A DNA stretch of 64,000 bases from assembly GCF_034702125.1 (NCBI RefSeq), contig NC_085869.1, forward strand, positions 55,915,170 to 55,979,169, written 5' to 3'. The first letter of the stretch is position 1. Every line of letters begins with the position of its first letter. This DNA is from Engraulis encrasicolus. Taxonomy: Eukaryota; Chordata; Actinopteri; Clupeiformes; Engraulidae. The notes below the pieces were generated by a model, which saw only the letters and a list, made by a program, of their open reading frames with translations, did no database searches and was not told the DNA's origin. Below are positions 28,736 through 40,440 of the stretch, in pieces. Position numbers and translations under genes: made by a program.

Positions 28736-29029
28736 ACATATTGTCTTTGTGCGTGGTTCCCAGGCTGCACTGTGGCAAAGGTGCAACTGATATCACTACT
28801 TATGCTGCACCACACATTGTCCACAAGATGGCACTCTCAGGCCACAAATGGTGCGTTAGTGAAGCTTTGCAAGATGCATGGACAAGATTTACAACATACA
28901 CTTTTATTTCTAGTAGTTTCAATGAGCACTACTCTGGCCACCATCCTACAGTGCAAGTTAGTGAATAAGAGGTGGGAACAAAAGACAAACCTTTACTTAA
29001 AGCTTTAAGGCAACTTTAACTTTAACCAT

Positions 29030-29770
29030 CCGCACTCTGGAAAAAAGATTGATATCAAGGGCACAATCACTTGTAACAGTAAAAATGTTATATACATGAT
29101 TAAATGCCCTTGCGGTCTGGCATATATAGGAAAGACCACGATGTCTGAAAACCCGGATCTCAGAACATAGGAGCAGTATAAGAACTCATGATGACAAAAG
29201 CCTATTGCCGTGCATTTCAATTCCATGAAACACAATCTCTCCTCACTGAGATATTTTGGGATTGAACATGTAAAAGCCCCAAGAAGGGGAGGGGATATCA
29301 ACAATATTCTTCTAAGACGAGAGGCTTTTTATATTTTTCACCTCAATACCTTGTCACCCAAAGGCCTTAACCTGGACTTTGATTTAAAACCTTTTTTGTG
29401 ATCCTTGATCATGGATCATTCTATGATCACTATGTAAATGCCTATAATTGTTGTTTTTTTAAAAAAAATGTTTGTTATTTTGCTTTGTCTTCTTTGCTGT
29501 ATGTGTCTAACTCTTTAACATGCCTGTCAGAACAACCATCACTTGACTGCAGGCCATGATTGTTTGTAATCATCAATTGTTGGGCCTAATTAGAACAGCT
29601 GACTATCAGCTGATTGCCTGACTGCCAATCAGCTGTGTAGGCCTTCTCTACTTATTCTGACTGTTTTTTAACTTGTGTAAGATGCCTGAAGAAGATCTAT
29701 GATTGAAACGTTGCCTCTAATAAATTAAGTCTTTTGCAAGCAGTGTGCAGATCCTTTCCCGCTCCTACAT
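29030..29770 (+). mobile_element. Penelope-like element fragment (GIY-YIG domain and 3' end)
   Basis: The frame [18 protein letters not shown] matches the start of the Penelope-like GIY-YIG endonuclease. After frameshifts come [15 protein letters not shown] and HVKAPRRGGDINN, LLRREAFYIFHLNTL and a terminal DFDLKPF. It is followed downstream by a ctgaagaagatctatgattg-type end with gaaacgttgcctc (29680-29770), a hallmark of these elements. The reverse transcriptase is not present. Confidence 0.85.
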
Positions 29771-30112
29771 GTGACAGTTTTTTGATTTGGCACCTGCTGA
29801 TGCTTTTTTGCTGGATGTGCGCACTTTCCACCACACTCTATCCCCTGCTCAGACCTGCTCATTTTCATGCAATGTCAGCCATTGCTTTCATTTGCAGGCC
29901 TTAAAACCGGCCCAATTGGCAACATTTGAATGCAAAGCTGTTCGAAAATAATGATGAAAGGGATCATCTAATCTAAAGTAACACCACTGTCAGTGTCATA
30001 CTAGAGCAGGGATCTTTCTTTCTTTCTTTCTTGTTTGTTTGTGCTTTTTTTGTTTTCTCATTTCATTTCTCGGAATTGAATTGTTCAATCAATGTCATTG
30101 TAGGCCCTATAG

Positions 30113-30441
30113 CAGGGCTATTCAATTGGAGGCCCGAGGGCCACATGCGGCCCAGATGCAGTCCACATGCGGCCCAGGCAAGACCCCCAACTGAAGCAGT
30201 ATACATTTCAGTTTTGTTATTGCAGTACAACACATTATTTGCTTGTGAATCTTCTGCTTGTCTTATACATTCACATTCAATGTGGTTAAGTTTTAGGTTA
30301 GAGGAACATGTTTAAAATTTGTTTGTGGACTACTGATTTTAAGTGTCATTTCAGTGGCTGTGATGTCTGAAAATGTGCGGGCCGACTGCAGTTCTTGGTT
30401 TCGAAATGTGGCCCAAATGATATTCTAATTGAATAGCCCTG
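30113..30441. mobile_element. hAT MITE, 8-bp target CCCTATAG
   Basis: The ends are CAGGGCTATTCAATTGG and AATTGAATAGCCCTG. CCCTATAG is duplicated at 30105-30112 and 30442-30449. Internal gcggccc-rich words are typical of the family. Confidence 0.92.
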
Positions 30442-30449
30442 CCCTATAG

Positions 30450-31461
30450 GCTAAGTCAAATTGATAGTTTCTGTACACAATGTTTTTTGTTCACGGGAGA
30501 AAACATAGGCAAAAGAAGGGGTGGTAATTTGGTGAGAGCCGTGAACTGGTAGAAGCGAATTAGGCCTAATGAAGGCATGAGCCGGTTGATCACCGTCAGC
30601 TGTGTCGTGTCAGCTGATTTCAATTTGGTTTGCGCGGCAAACTGGAGTGCAGGTTTATAATTAGGCTTTCTCTAGACCAGTTTGGCCGTTTGGAAGACTA
30701 CTCGAAGCTAGACAGACTTTGCCGGGCTTGCCTGAACCAAGCCAAGACGATTTATTGTAGGCTACAAACGTAATTTCTTAAGCGAGGCAGCCGGTAAGCG
30801 CTTGTTTTAACTCCTTTCGGAATGTGTAGCACGATGGGTAGGTCTCAGGAGATAGACTATCTCTGTAGGCCTTATGGCTCTGACTTGCGTTCTGCTCCAT
30901 TGATGATTAGCTACTACCGCGATGGGGTCTGCTCCTACAATCTCGTAAATCACGAGGGCTTGTGCTTATTCAATCTGGTTTGTAGTCGTTGCAAAGTTTA
31001 TTTTTGAATTATTGTAGACATGGTTGCACATTTCCTGCATGTTTTCACATGAGCATTTTTGCACATTTCTGTAGGCCTATAACTCATTTCTTTTTTTTTG
31101 TCTGCCCGCATGTTTCCCTCCAGGTTTTTTTAACCTAAGGAATAGACTTAACCACAACTCAACCAAATCAAAAAAGGAAATCCTTTCCAGTGGAATAGTG
31201 CCTTAAACCTCCACCAGAAGTCTTCATTCTTTTTACAAGTTGGGGAAAATGCCAACCAAAGAAAAAACTCAAACAAAAATAAAACTATCGTAATGAATAA
31301 TAATAAAATAAAAAATAAGACTTCAGGACATCCACACCACTGAAATCAATGAAAAAGACAAGACGAATGGAATCCTGTGTCTGTGCATAAACGTGGAAAA
31401 CCCAGTGCTGATATACACTTGACAGTGGAAAACCAAAGCACCATTGGAAACCACCGACCTA
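30450..31461. other. Intergenic, no gene recognised
   Basis: A TATA-like ggtttataattagg (about 30650) precedes a 61-codon frame (30822-31007) that resembles nothing I recognise. I do not call either as a gene. Confidence 0.4.
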
Positions 31462-32760
31462 GCCACTCTTTATGTCCATGCAACTGTCCCGACCAGCCGT
31501 CTCAGACTGCTGAAGCACCTTTTGCTCTTAGCTCTTGGACTGCTGCTATTGTGGGTGGGGGAGTTCTGAATTTGGACTGTGTGTTGTCCTAGACTGCAGT
31601 TTGGTGTTGTGCCTTCAGCTGACTTCGGGTGAGTACTGCAGTGAATGTTTTCTTTGGCATTTCTAGTGACATTGTATCTTGCTTGTGCAGTAATGTCTTT
31701 TACTGACTGTGCTGGCTACTGAATGAATTGCGCACCACATTGCCACTTGGAAGTTTCAGTTAGGTCTTCAGGACTGGCCTGATATCTGCTATGTTCACAG
31801 CACTTGGAATGCATCACCAATCTCAGTCAATGCTACTCTGGATTTTGCCAGCTCCGTTTCCTTTAAGGGTTTGGCATCCATAACTTTCTTACGTATGGCA
31901 CACAAGATGGTCTGGCTGTCAACTAGGTGTCAACTTCTTGACCTCGATTCGGCAGTGCTTTTGGAAGTAGTTCTTCATCCATGCTGCAAAGACTGCTGTG
32001 CACCTCTTCAACTTGACTTGTGGTCAAGAGGGTTCAGCTTGGCCTTGGCCTCAACTAGCTTCACGATGACACTGTGCCTACAGCTCCACCTCAGGTACAG
32101 CACAGTACCAGTAGAGTAGAATAGAGTAGGGAGGTAGATGCTTGGCTTAACAGCTCTCTTCTGGTGAGTGATTCTCTCACTGTCTGGTTCTGGCCGAAGC
32201 GCATTTCTTTTTTTCTTGGAGAAGTTGATCTCCGCTGATGTCGAAGATAAGTGGTGAATTCTGGGTACTGTGGGCATAGTCCCCGGGGGGCTGGTTCTGA
32301 TGGCCAGGCTGGGGTTTCAGAGTGGCGGTGTGGTCTACGATTCCTTCGGCTTCCTTGGGGTGGGTGGCCAGCAGGGTCAGTGGAATACCTTACTGTGCAG
32401 ACAGGAGGTGGTGTTGCTGGAGTGTAGAGGAGGGCATTCACTGCAGTACTCGCCTGAGCTCAGCCGGGGCCATGGCACCCAGTTGCTGTCCGGAACAGCG
32501 TGTGGTCCAGGTCTGGGGTTGCCCCACCAGCAGTGGCAGCAGTCCAGGAGCTGTTGGATGAAGGGCACTTCAGCGGTCTGGTTCAGTTTGTCAGGGCAGT
32601 TGCATGGACATGGGGAGCGACTGTTGGATTCCAGAGTGTTGGGAAGGGAAATGGGGGGAATGTGTGCAGGGGCTTTTGAAGAGAACAGTGGCGATTTCAA
32701 AACAGTCATCAACATCTACCCCCTCAAAAGACTGCAAGAAATGCAAACACATGTCAGCCT
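31462..32760. repeat. Duplicated block A1 with cysteine-rich exon-like sequence on both strands
   Basis: It is similar to block A2 (42437-43480) in the same order. It begins with a plus-oriented copy around 31462-31700 and contains a minus-oriented copy of the same sequence around 32430-32615. The minus copy reads open as CPCNCPDKLNQTAEVPF, LLDCCHCWW, LSSGEYCSECPPLHSSN and SCLHSK before a possible donor. A second minus-strand motif (LVEAKAKLNPLDH) lies near 32030. I do not recognise the protein. Frames are broken overall, so it is likely a duplicated pseudogene or non-coding relic. Confidence 0.5.
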
Positions 32761-33294
32761 GTTCTGAAGTCCTGGAGCCAACATATAGGCCCGAACCTGT
32801 TCATCCACAGCAAGTGGTACACTACAAGAAGAAATGTTGCTGTTGGAGATGTAGTGTAGCTCTGCGACCAAAATGCGTTACGGGGGCAATTCAAGCTTGC
32901 AGGAGTGCAAAGTCCAAAGGCATTGTCCAGGATATCCATGTGAAATTCCCTCCAAGCGGATGTGGTCAAGTGAAAATTCCAAAGCAAACCAAAAGGTCCT
33001 GGGAAACGCAAGGTACCACACTGCATCAGGATGTGCGACCACTCTTCTTTCAAGTTAGCAGAAACCAGCTTGCCTGATGGGTGCGATCTTCCTGTGTCAC
33101 GCCATGCCAAGATCGAGTGGGAAGTGTCGCGGCAGGTGGTGTCTGGGCACAGACCCGTTAATTGACACCTTCCACAGGTCCTCGCTGCACTGGATGTGTG
33201 GGGTGAGTAAAAAGTCAATGTAACATTTGTTTTTTTTTTAACTAGGAGAATGCCCTTAAATTGTGTACTTTCAGTGTCACATTGGTGTCGGATG

Positions 33295-33295
<1 letters not shown>

Positions 33296-33384
<89 letters not shown>
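33296..33384. repeat. (CT)n microsatellite
   Basis: About 88 bp of CT at the truncated 5' border of mip unit 1 exon 2. Confidence 0.98.
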
Positions 33385-33386
<2 letters not shown>

Positions 33387-34225
33387 CCCCCACCCCTCTC
33401 TCTCTCCTGTGTGTGTGTGTGCTCGTGTGTTGTGCAACAGCTTGTCATGGGCATATGCATCTTCTCCGTGATGGATGAGAGGAGGAACCGACGCATCGGC
33501 TTCTGTCACCATGGCACACCTCATGGGAGTGAGTATCATACAGTTACCCACATACCTACATTGCTCCCTCTCTGTCATAGTTTATAAACAAGTGCGTCAA
33601 CATTTTGGACTGAGTCCGCAGGGCCCACCAGTTAGTTAGAATAATAATTTCAAACCTTGAAACCTGATTTTGTTGCTTTGTTATGGACATTCTAACTCAC
33701 CAGAAATGAAACCCCAATGAAACCATAAAATGATTCAAAGATATGAAAGATATGTGACCTTAAAATTATTTTGATCTATCTACTTAAATAATGCTCAAAG
33801 TGCTGCACATGTTGGCAACAGTGCTGAATGTAGCTTAACTCTTAAATTGTGCTAAAATGTGTACGTAGACACTTTGGACACTTTTAGTGTGCGTGCAAGT
33901 GTATGTGTGAGTGGGATAGGGAGATGGTGAATATTTGTGAATATACAGTATGTGTAATATCGTTGTGTCTGTATTTATGTATGTAATGTATGCTACTTGA
34001 CACCTTCATTTCCCTCGGGATCAATAATACTCTTCTCTACTATGTCATGCTAAAGTGCTCTGGGCATTCAAAGACAGAGCGTTAAAATGTAGCTGCTGCT
34101 GGCAGCTTGCGCTGTCTGCTCTACGAAATCAACTGTAGAAAATGCTCCAATTTTGTTGAACTGGATAGATAAAATATTTACAACGGGAAGCGTCATGGGA
34201 AGGGGAAAGTCTTTGTGCAATGTCA

Positions 34226-34353
34226 TGAGGTCCAAGTCAAGTCTCTTGATGATCAAGTCAAGTCACAAGTCATTTGACATTTTGTCAAGTCATCATATTA
34301 ATCACTCGTGTTGGACTCGAGTCCAAGTCACATGACCCGAGTTCACAACTCTG
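34226..34353. mobile_element. MITE fragment with aagtcaagtca repeats
   Basis: Repeated caagtcaagtcacaagtca, then actcgagtccaagtcacatg and acccgagttcacaactctg, the right end of a common fish MITE family. The left end is missing. Confidence 0.6.
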
Positions 34354-34354
34354 G

Positions 34355-34462
34355 AGCAGAGTAGAGTAGACGTTTCAGGGTTTTGCCTTCATTGGTGCTG
34401 TGTGCTCTCACCTGTGCACTGATGAAGGCAGAACCCTGAAACGTCTGCTCTGCTCTGCTTTC
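34355..34462. repeat. Hairpin with cagacgtttcagggtt arms
   Basis: Left arm gagtagacgtttcagggttt is inverted at accctgaaacgtctgctctg, with cttcat/atgaag pairing further in. It lies in intron 2 of mip unit 1. Unit 3 has a related remnant (accctgaaaattctgctctg). Confidence 0.7.
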
Positions 34463-35605
34463 AGGAAAAAAAACCTCCTTGTGCTTGACATTACTGTCTT
34501 TTGTCTGAACACGATTTGCTTCTTTCAGATGTTCTACACTGGAGCTGGAGATCCTTCGCCCCTGTTGTGTTCAAGAGGAACTTCATGAACCACTGGGTTA
34601 GAAAAAATACCTACAATTTATGCATTTCAGTTATGCAGTGTTGGGAACTGTTGGTGTGTCAAGAAGTATTCAATTAAATCAGTCATTACATTTTGTATTG
34701 GTGTTTTGCAGAAGGTGCTATGCACTGTATGTCTTAAGATTGTTCTGTCTTGCTCCAATGTCTCTGCAGCTTACATTTAACTATAATATGGTTTTCTGTT
34801 CTTCCCTCCTTGTGCAGGTGTACTAGGCAGGTTTCATGATCTGTGGCGCTATGGGCGCCATCATGTATGACTTCATGCTCTTCGCCCGTACGTGTGGGCG
34901 CCATCATGTACGACTTCATGCTCTTAGCCAGGCCACACGTATGGGTGGAGAGGCTAGCCACCCTGAAAGGCAGCCGGCCCCTGGAGGTGAACCAGCAGGA
35001 CACCTGCAGGCAGCCCATCAAGCTCAACACCCAGACCCTATCAGCCTGCTTCCCAGCCAAGAAAAGCAAGAGCCAGCCAGCCTTTTCTCGCTGCGTGGTG
35101 AGTAAAAAGTCAATGTAACATTTATGTTAACATTAATGTTTTTAGCCTAAGACTACTTTCAGTGTCACGTTGTCAGATAAATCTCTCGCTTGCTCTCACT
35201 CTCACTCTGTCTATATAGCTCCAGCTTGGCATAGCCACCACAGTGGAGGTCTCCCTGACCATGCAGCTGGTCATCTGCATCTCTTCTCTGATGGATGTCA
35301 GGAAGAATTGATGCATGGATCCCATGGCCATTGGCTTCTGTCACCATGGCGCACCCCATGAGGGTGAGTCTCAAACACATACACTCACATTGCTCCCTCT
35401 TTTTGTATAGCACGTAAGTGGGTGCATCAAAATAGGGGGACAGCGCTGGACTGAGTCACCAGGTACAGTAAGCATTTCATCCCTTGCAGATTTTGCTGGT
35501 TTGCGTATTAATAAAGACATGAATAGTCTAATTTTAATGGTAGGTGCATTTAACGCGGAGAGACAGAATATAAAAAAAATGTAGAAAATCACTTCAAAGA
35601 ATATA

Positions 35606-36305
35606 CAGCCGCAGAAAAAATTGAGACCACTTGGAAATTTTCAGTTTTTCTGATTTTGCTATGCGTAGGTATGTGTTTGAGTAAAAAACAATCTTTGTTA
35701 TTTCATTCTATAAACTACTGACAACATTACCTCCGAATTTCAAAAGAAAATACTGTCATTTAGATTATTTATTTGCAGAAAACCTCAAATGGTCAAAATA
35801 ATACAAACATAACACAATGCAATGTTTCCAAATCCCAAAAAAGCCAAAGAAAACAAGTTGATATTAACTTAAAACGGCATAGTAGTAATGTATTAACTTG
35901 GGAAGAGTTCAGAAATCAATGGTGGAATAAGCCTGATTTGTAGTCACAGCTTTCATGCATTTTGGCATGCACTCCAATAGTCTTTCACATTGTTCTTGGA
36001 TGTCTTTTTTCCAGGCCTGGTGCAAGAATTAAAGTTGCTGAGCTTGGATTTATGGCTTGTGACCATCCAGCTTCCACTTGATCACATTCTAGAGGTTTTC
36101 AAAGGGGTTCGGGCCTGGAGTTTGGGCTGACCATGTCAGGGTATTGATCTGGTGGTCCTCCATCCAAGATCCATGATTGGCAAGCTGAGTGGCCGGAGCA
36201 TTGTCCTTCTCTAAAAAAAACCCTTTCCTCAGCATTCAGGGGCATTGTCAGAACAGAAGCAATCATGTCAATACCCTGACATGGTCAGCCCAAACTCCAG
36301 GCCCG
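35606..36305 (-). mobile_element. Tc1-like transposon relic
   Basis: The terminal part cagccgcagaaaaaattgag follows a TA. On the minus strand the transposase C-terminus is readable as NTLTWSAQTPGPNPFENLWN, then VIKWKLDGHKP and ERLLECMPKCMKAVI. The catalytic third acidic residue region (PNPxENLW) is present, but the N-terminal half is absent. The piece 36110-36148 is repeated in inverted orientation at 36268-36305. Confidence 0.88.
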
Positions 36306-36311
36306 AATTCA

Positions 36312-36480
36312 TTCATTATTAAGCGGGCTTGCAGAACAAGTCCAGCTTATAGTAATCCCTAAGTACAGTTTATTATTAAGCGGGCTTGCAGAGCAAGTCC
36401 TGCCTATAGTAATCCCTAAGTACAGTTTATTAAGCGGGCTTGCCACGCTTATAGTGATCTCTAAGTACAGTTTCTTGCTT
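36312..36480. repeat. Three tandem units of about 50-60 bp
   Basis: attaagcgggcttgcagaac, aagtccagcttatagtaat and ccctaagtacagtt recur three times. An inverse word (ggcaagcccactt) lies at about 36882, so the tandem may be the subterminal part of a MITE ending there. Confidence 0.7.
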
Positions 36481-36906
36481 GCTTGCCTTCTTGCTTCTCT
36501 TGTGCAGGGCTGTAAAAATAGAAAATGGATCTCCTCCTAGGCCTTTCGAGATAGACACCGTTCAAACACTAAAACGACCGGCTCGGCTTGGAGATCATTT
36601 GTTCTGATATAGCGTGTCCGTGTCTCTTGTCGTTTTTCCGTTTTTGGCGATTTTGTGCAAGTTTGGGTCCCCATTGAAAACAATGGTAGAACCTTCATGA
36701 ACCACGGAGCTACAACACTTTCAAGATGGCTGAATCCAAGAAGGCTGAATTGTTTGACCCATAACTTCTGACTGGGTGGATGGATTTTTCCAACATTTCT
36801 TTTAGCTTTGTTTTCTCAATATAATAGTAGTTTGTTGTATAGAGATATCAAAAATAAAAAGGCTCATCTCTGCCCCAAAAGGCAAGCCCACTTCCAGCAT
36901 TTTCTG

Positions 36907-37172
36907 TAAGAATGCAATCTAGTTCATTATTCAAATTGCAGTTTTCATACATGAAAAGGGGATCCCTCCATTGGCCAATATTTTGTATTTCCAGAAATAG
37001 ACATTTTTAGCAGCAAAATGCATGTACTTTGGTCATACTGGTAAATATTAGTTCTAGTAAATGTTATTTAGTAAATGTTCATGAAAAGATCCAATTTCAC
37101 AGTAGACAGCACAGTTTCAATGACCAGCATAGTTGCAATACCTACTCTGGCCACCATCTTACACAGTGCACC
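36907..37172. mobile_element. Truncated copy of the TTAA-type MITE at 59413-59768
   Basis: Shares tttccagaaata acatttttagc, catgaaaagatc and tttcaatgaccagcat with the intact copy, and ends acagtgcacctttttaa. The left end is missing. A small third piece lies at about 28912-28960. Confidence 0.75.
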
Positions 37173-38904
37173 TTTTTAATGTTATTTTCCAGATTTTCTT
37201 TTTGATATTCTGTCTGTTAGAATGCACCTACCGTTAAAGTTATAGATTAGACTGATGTCTTTATCAGTTGACAAACCAACAAATTCAGCTAGGGATCAAA
37301 TACTTTTTCAATGTGCGAACCTACTCTTACCCTTAAACTGTTCTATTGGGGTCCACACATGCTTATTTCTCTTCACATCCAGGCTGCAACAATATCTTGC
37401 TTCCTTACTTTTTAACATTAAAGCTTATACTCAACTCTGAACACTATTTGTTTCAGATGTTCCACACTGGAGCTGAAATTAACCCTGACAGATCCTTCAC
37501 CCCTGCTATGTTCAAGAGGAACTTCATGAACCACTGGGTAAGAATTTGTTTTACAAATTATGCATTTAAAAACGTGCGTATACCCTCCCATGTTTGTAAA
37601 CTACTTTCAGGTCAGATATAGAATCATGTGGTCTGCACTGTTAGTGTATCAAGAAGTATGCAATGTGGTCTGCAGCACTGTTTGTGTGTCAATAGGTATT
37701 CAATTAAATTAGGTAGGTATTACATTATGTATTAGTTTTGCAGAATGCAACATGCACTGTCTCAATGTCGTAAGATTGTTCGGTCTTGCTCCAATGTCTC
37801 TGCTGCTAACTATAACATGGTCTTTGTTCTTCCCTCCTCATGCAGGCAGGTGATGTACGACTTCATGCTCTCCTTCTGCATGTGCGGCTTGGCCGAGTGG
37901 GTAGCCACTCTGAAAGGCAGCTGACATCTGGAGCAGGACACCTGCGGGGAGCTCTTCATGCTCAAGACCCAGGCCCTATACTGTAAGCCTGCCACCAAGC
38001 CAGGAGAAGCAGGGGCCAGCCAGAATTGTTACAGTAGCCCCCTGCTTCTAGCAACCCAGCTCTTCTCCTCCCAGCAATCCAGCTTTCCTCCTCAAACTTC
38101 CCCCCGGCCCAGTCACCAACAACCAGAAAACCTCAACAATCAAAGACTAACATCTAGGCCTACCCTATCCAAGCCCCCCCCCCACCACCATCATGGACAG
38201 TATAGTGTGTGTGTGTGTGTGTGTGTGTGATTGTGTGCGTGCGTACAACATGTATATGTCCGTTAGTGGCTCTGTGCCCCCCTAGCAATGATGTGCAAGG
38301 TGAGCGAAGTGAGAGCGAAGTACACATTCAGACTAACAGCACTGACATAGACAAAGGCATAAATACACACCGTGTCACTTGTCAGTGGAAGGGGGGCAGC
38401 GCTCAGAATCTACACATGAAGTGGGACACTTCAAGAAGAAATGTTACTATTGGAGAGATGTAATGTGACTCTGCGACCAAAATTCATTGAAGGAGCAATT
38501 CAAGCTTGCAAGAATGGTCAACGTGACCGCTCCAAAGTCATTGTCCGGGATGTCTGTATGAAAGTGGATGTGCTCATGTGGGAGGACCCACAAGGTACCA
38601 CACTGTGTATAGGGATGTACGACCGCTCATCATCCTCCTCCCAGTAGAGGAACAAGTTTGCAGAAACCAGCTCGTCTGATTGGTGCGAACTTCCCATGCC
38701 AAGATCGAGTGGGAGGTGTTGCGGTGGTCCATGCCTGGGCACAGGCTTGCTTTGATTGACAGCCTCCATCGTTTTTTTGCTGTGTGGTGAGTAAAAAGCC
38801 AATGTAACATTTATGTTAACATTAACTTTTTTAACCTGAGCGAATACCCTTAAATACTGTACTGTCAGTGTCACATTGATGTCCAATGAATACGGAGACT
38901 GTGT

Positions 38905-38908
38905 CTCT

Positions 38909-38986
<78 letters not shown>
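38905..38986. repeat. (CT)n microsatellite at the mip unit 3 exon 2 acceptor
   Basis: About 80 bp of CT ending 11 bases before the exon 2 relic. Confidence 0.98.
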
Positions 38987-38988
<2 letters not shown>

Positions 38989-39324
38989 CTATAATAGCTC
39001 CAGCTTGGCATGGTCACTACAGTGGTCTTCCTGACCATGCAGTTGGTCATCTGCATCTTCTCTGTGATGGATGAGAGGAGGAATGGATGCATGGGCTCCT
39101 CTCCCATGGCCATTGGCTTGTCAGCATGGCACACCTCATGAGAGTGAGTGTCACACACATACACTTGCATTGCTCCCTCTTTCTCATAGCATATAAAGAG
39201 GTGTCATAAATAAGGGAACAACATTTGGCTGAGTCACCAGTTACAGTGAGAATAATAAGCATTTCACCCTTTCTGATTTTGTTGGTTTGCGTACTAATAA
39301 AGACATGAATAGTCTGTCATTTTC

Positions 39325-39520
39325 TTTTAAATTTGATTTTTTATGGACTTTTTCGCCTTTCTTTCAGATAGGACGGTGAAGAGCATCAGGAAGCAAATGT
39401 GGAGAGGGAGTCGGGGTAGAGATGGCAAATAACCCAGGCCGGATTCGAACCCTGGGTGCAACCCTTGGGCATGCAAGCCCAAGTGTTGGGGGGCTTAGCG
39501 CGCTGCATCACAGCGCCCCG
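39325..39520 (-). mobile_element. tRNA-derived SINE with 17-bp target duplication
   Basis: In minus orientation the head is ggcgctgtgatgcagcgcgc, the B-box-like element is GGGTTCGAATCC, and the body ends in ctctccacatttgcttcctg and an A-rich tail. AATAGTCTGTCATTTTC (39308-39324) and AATAGTCTATCATTTTC (39521-39537) flank it with one mismatch. It is inserted in intron 2 of mip unit 3. Confidence 0.92.
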
Positions 39521-39624
39521 AATAGTCTATCATTTTCATGGTAGGTGTCTTCTAACATGCAGAGACAAAATCTCTAAAAGAAAATGCAGAAATGAACTTC
39601 AAAGAATACATATTTAGTCATATT

Positions 39625-40440
39625 TCATTGAGGGAAATAAGTGTTTGACACCCTTCCAGCTATTAAAAGTTCTGGTCCCACAGACCTGATGGGAAATTCC
39701 AACAACTTATCTGAATTAAAGACTCCTGGAAATGGTCACCAGCACCATATCAATCAGACTCCTAATTAGTGTAGGTACCTTCAGTCAATGCAAATCAACG
39801 GAGAACACTGCCCCCTCTGTCCAAAACGGGACTAAAACTGTGTGAATATGAAATGACGCATTAATCAAGGACCAGATTTGAAATGTCAGGCTAAATAGCT
39901 ACTTAAATCAGATGAGTCGATAAAGTACATTTTAATATCAGTTTATATTAATAGTGTAGACATTTAGCAACACACTTTAACCATTGTCCTTGTGTAGTGT
40001 GTTGATGGGAATTTTCACATTATTAAGCCATTTGACAGCGATGAGCTGCCTTCTCCATTCAATCACATTTCTCAGGTCTACCTCCAAATAATGGCTACCA
40101 GCATTGTCATGAAAAAGGGGATTGGGTCACCTCTAGTCTAATATTATATCTCTATGGGAAGCACATTAAGGTCATGAAGTGGCCTAGACAGTCTCCACAC
40201 AATTACTGTAGGGTACATCATGTCTGGAGGGAACTAAAGCACCCATTTGCCAAGCTACAGCCACTACATCTTAATGATTTACAGATGATCTGCAAATAAA
40301 AGACAAACTTCCTTTATGTACACAAATGTTGTCATCAACTAACTTACACAAAACATCTGATCTTTGTCCTAGAGAGCAAGGGCTTTTCCAACTAGTACTT
40401 TGTATTTCATTGCGGGTAAATAAGTGTTTGACCCCTCTAG
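39625..40440 (+). mobile_element. Tc1-like transposon relic
   Basis: A degenerate transposase block reads KWPRQSPHNYCRVHHVWREL followed by AKLQPLHLNDL (about 40175-40280), matching the Tc1 SPDLNPIExxWRxLK region with a deletion. The word atttcattg.ggg.aaataagtgtttgac occurs at both ends in the same orientation. Confidence 0.75.

Larger units (their letters stand above)
33199..35098 (+). pseudogene. mip: mip (aquaporin-0) pseudogene unit 1
   Basis: Aquaporin-0 is the major lens-fibre water channel, built of six membrane helices and two NPA motifs. Only relics of exons 2-4 are seen here. Exon 2 remains as a 3' part (about 33432-33528, reading ICIFSVMDERRN) next to a CT microsatellite that replaces its 5' part. 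Exon 3 (34529-34596) has lost about 13 bases including the second NPA motif and is frameshifted. Exon 4 (34818-35098) opens with an in-frame stop (VY*) and has an internal tandem duplication of the segment encoding GAIMYDFMLF. Exon 1 is absent. The end of exon 4 runs directly into the intron-1 sequence of unit 2 (ggtgagtaaaaag). Confidence 0.88.
35099..38200 (+). pseudogene. mip: mip (aquaporin-0) pseudogene unit 2
   Basis: Exon 2 (35219-35363) reads LQLGIATTVEVSLTMQLVIC and then hits a TGA. Exon 3 (37457-37537) keeps its full 81 bases and frame (MFHTGAEINPDRSFTPAMFK), with NPA changed to NPD. Exon 4 (about 37846-37990) lacks its first part and has an early stop. Splice borders around exon 3 are intact. 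Intron 2 contains a Tc1 relic and a TTAA-type MITE fragment. No exon 1 precedes it. Confidence 0.88.

Noticed and set aside
30640..31007. TATA-like site and a 61-codon ORF
   Set aside because: No homology is recognised and no splice or polyadenylation context is seen.
32754..33578. 274-codon minus-strand ORF
   Set aside because: It crosses a (CT)n tract and runs antisense to the mip unit 1 relic. No motif is recognised.
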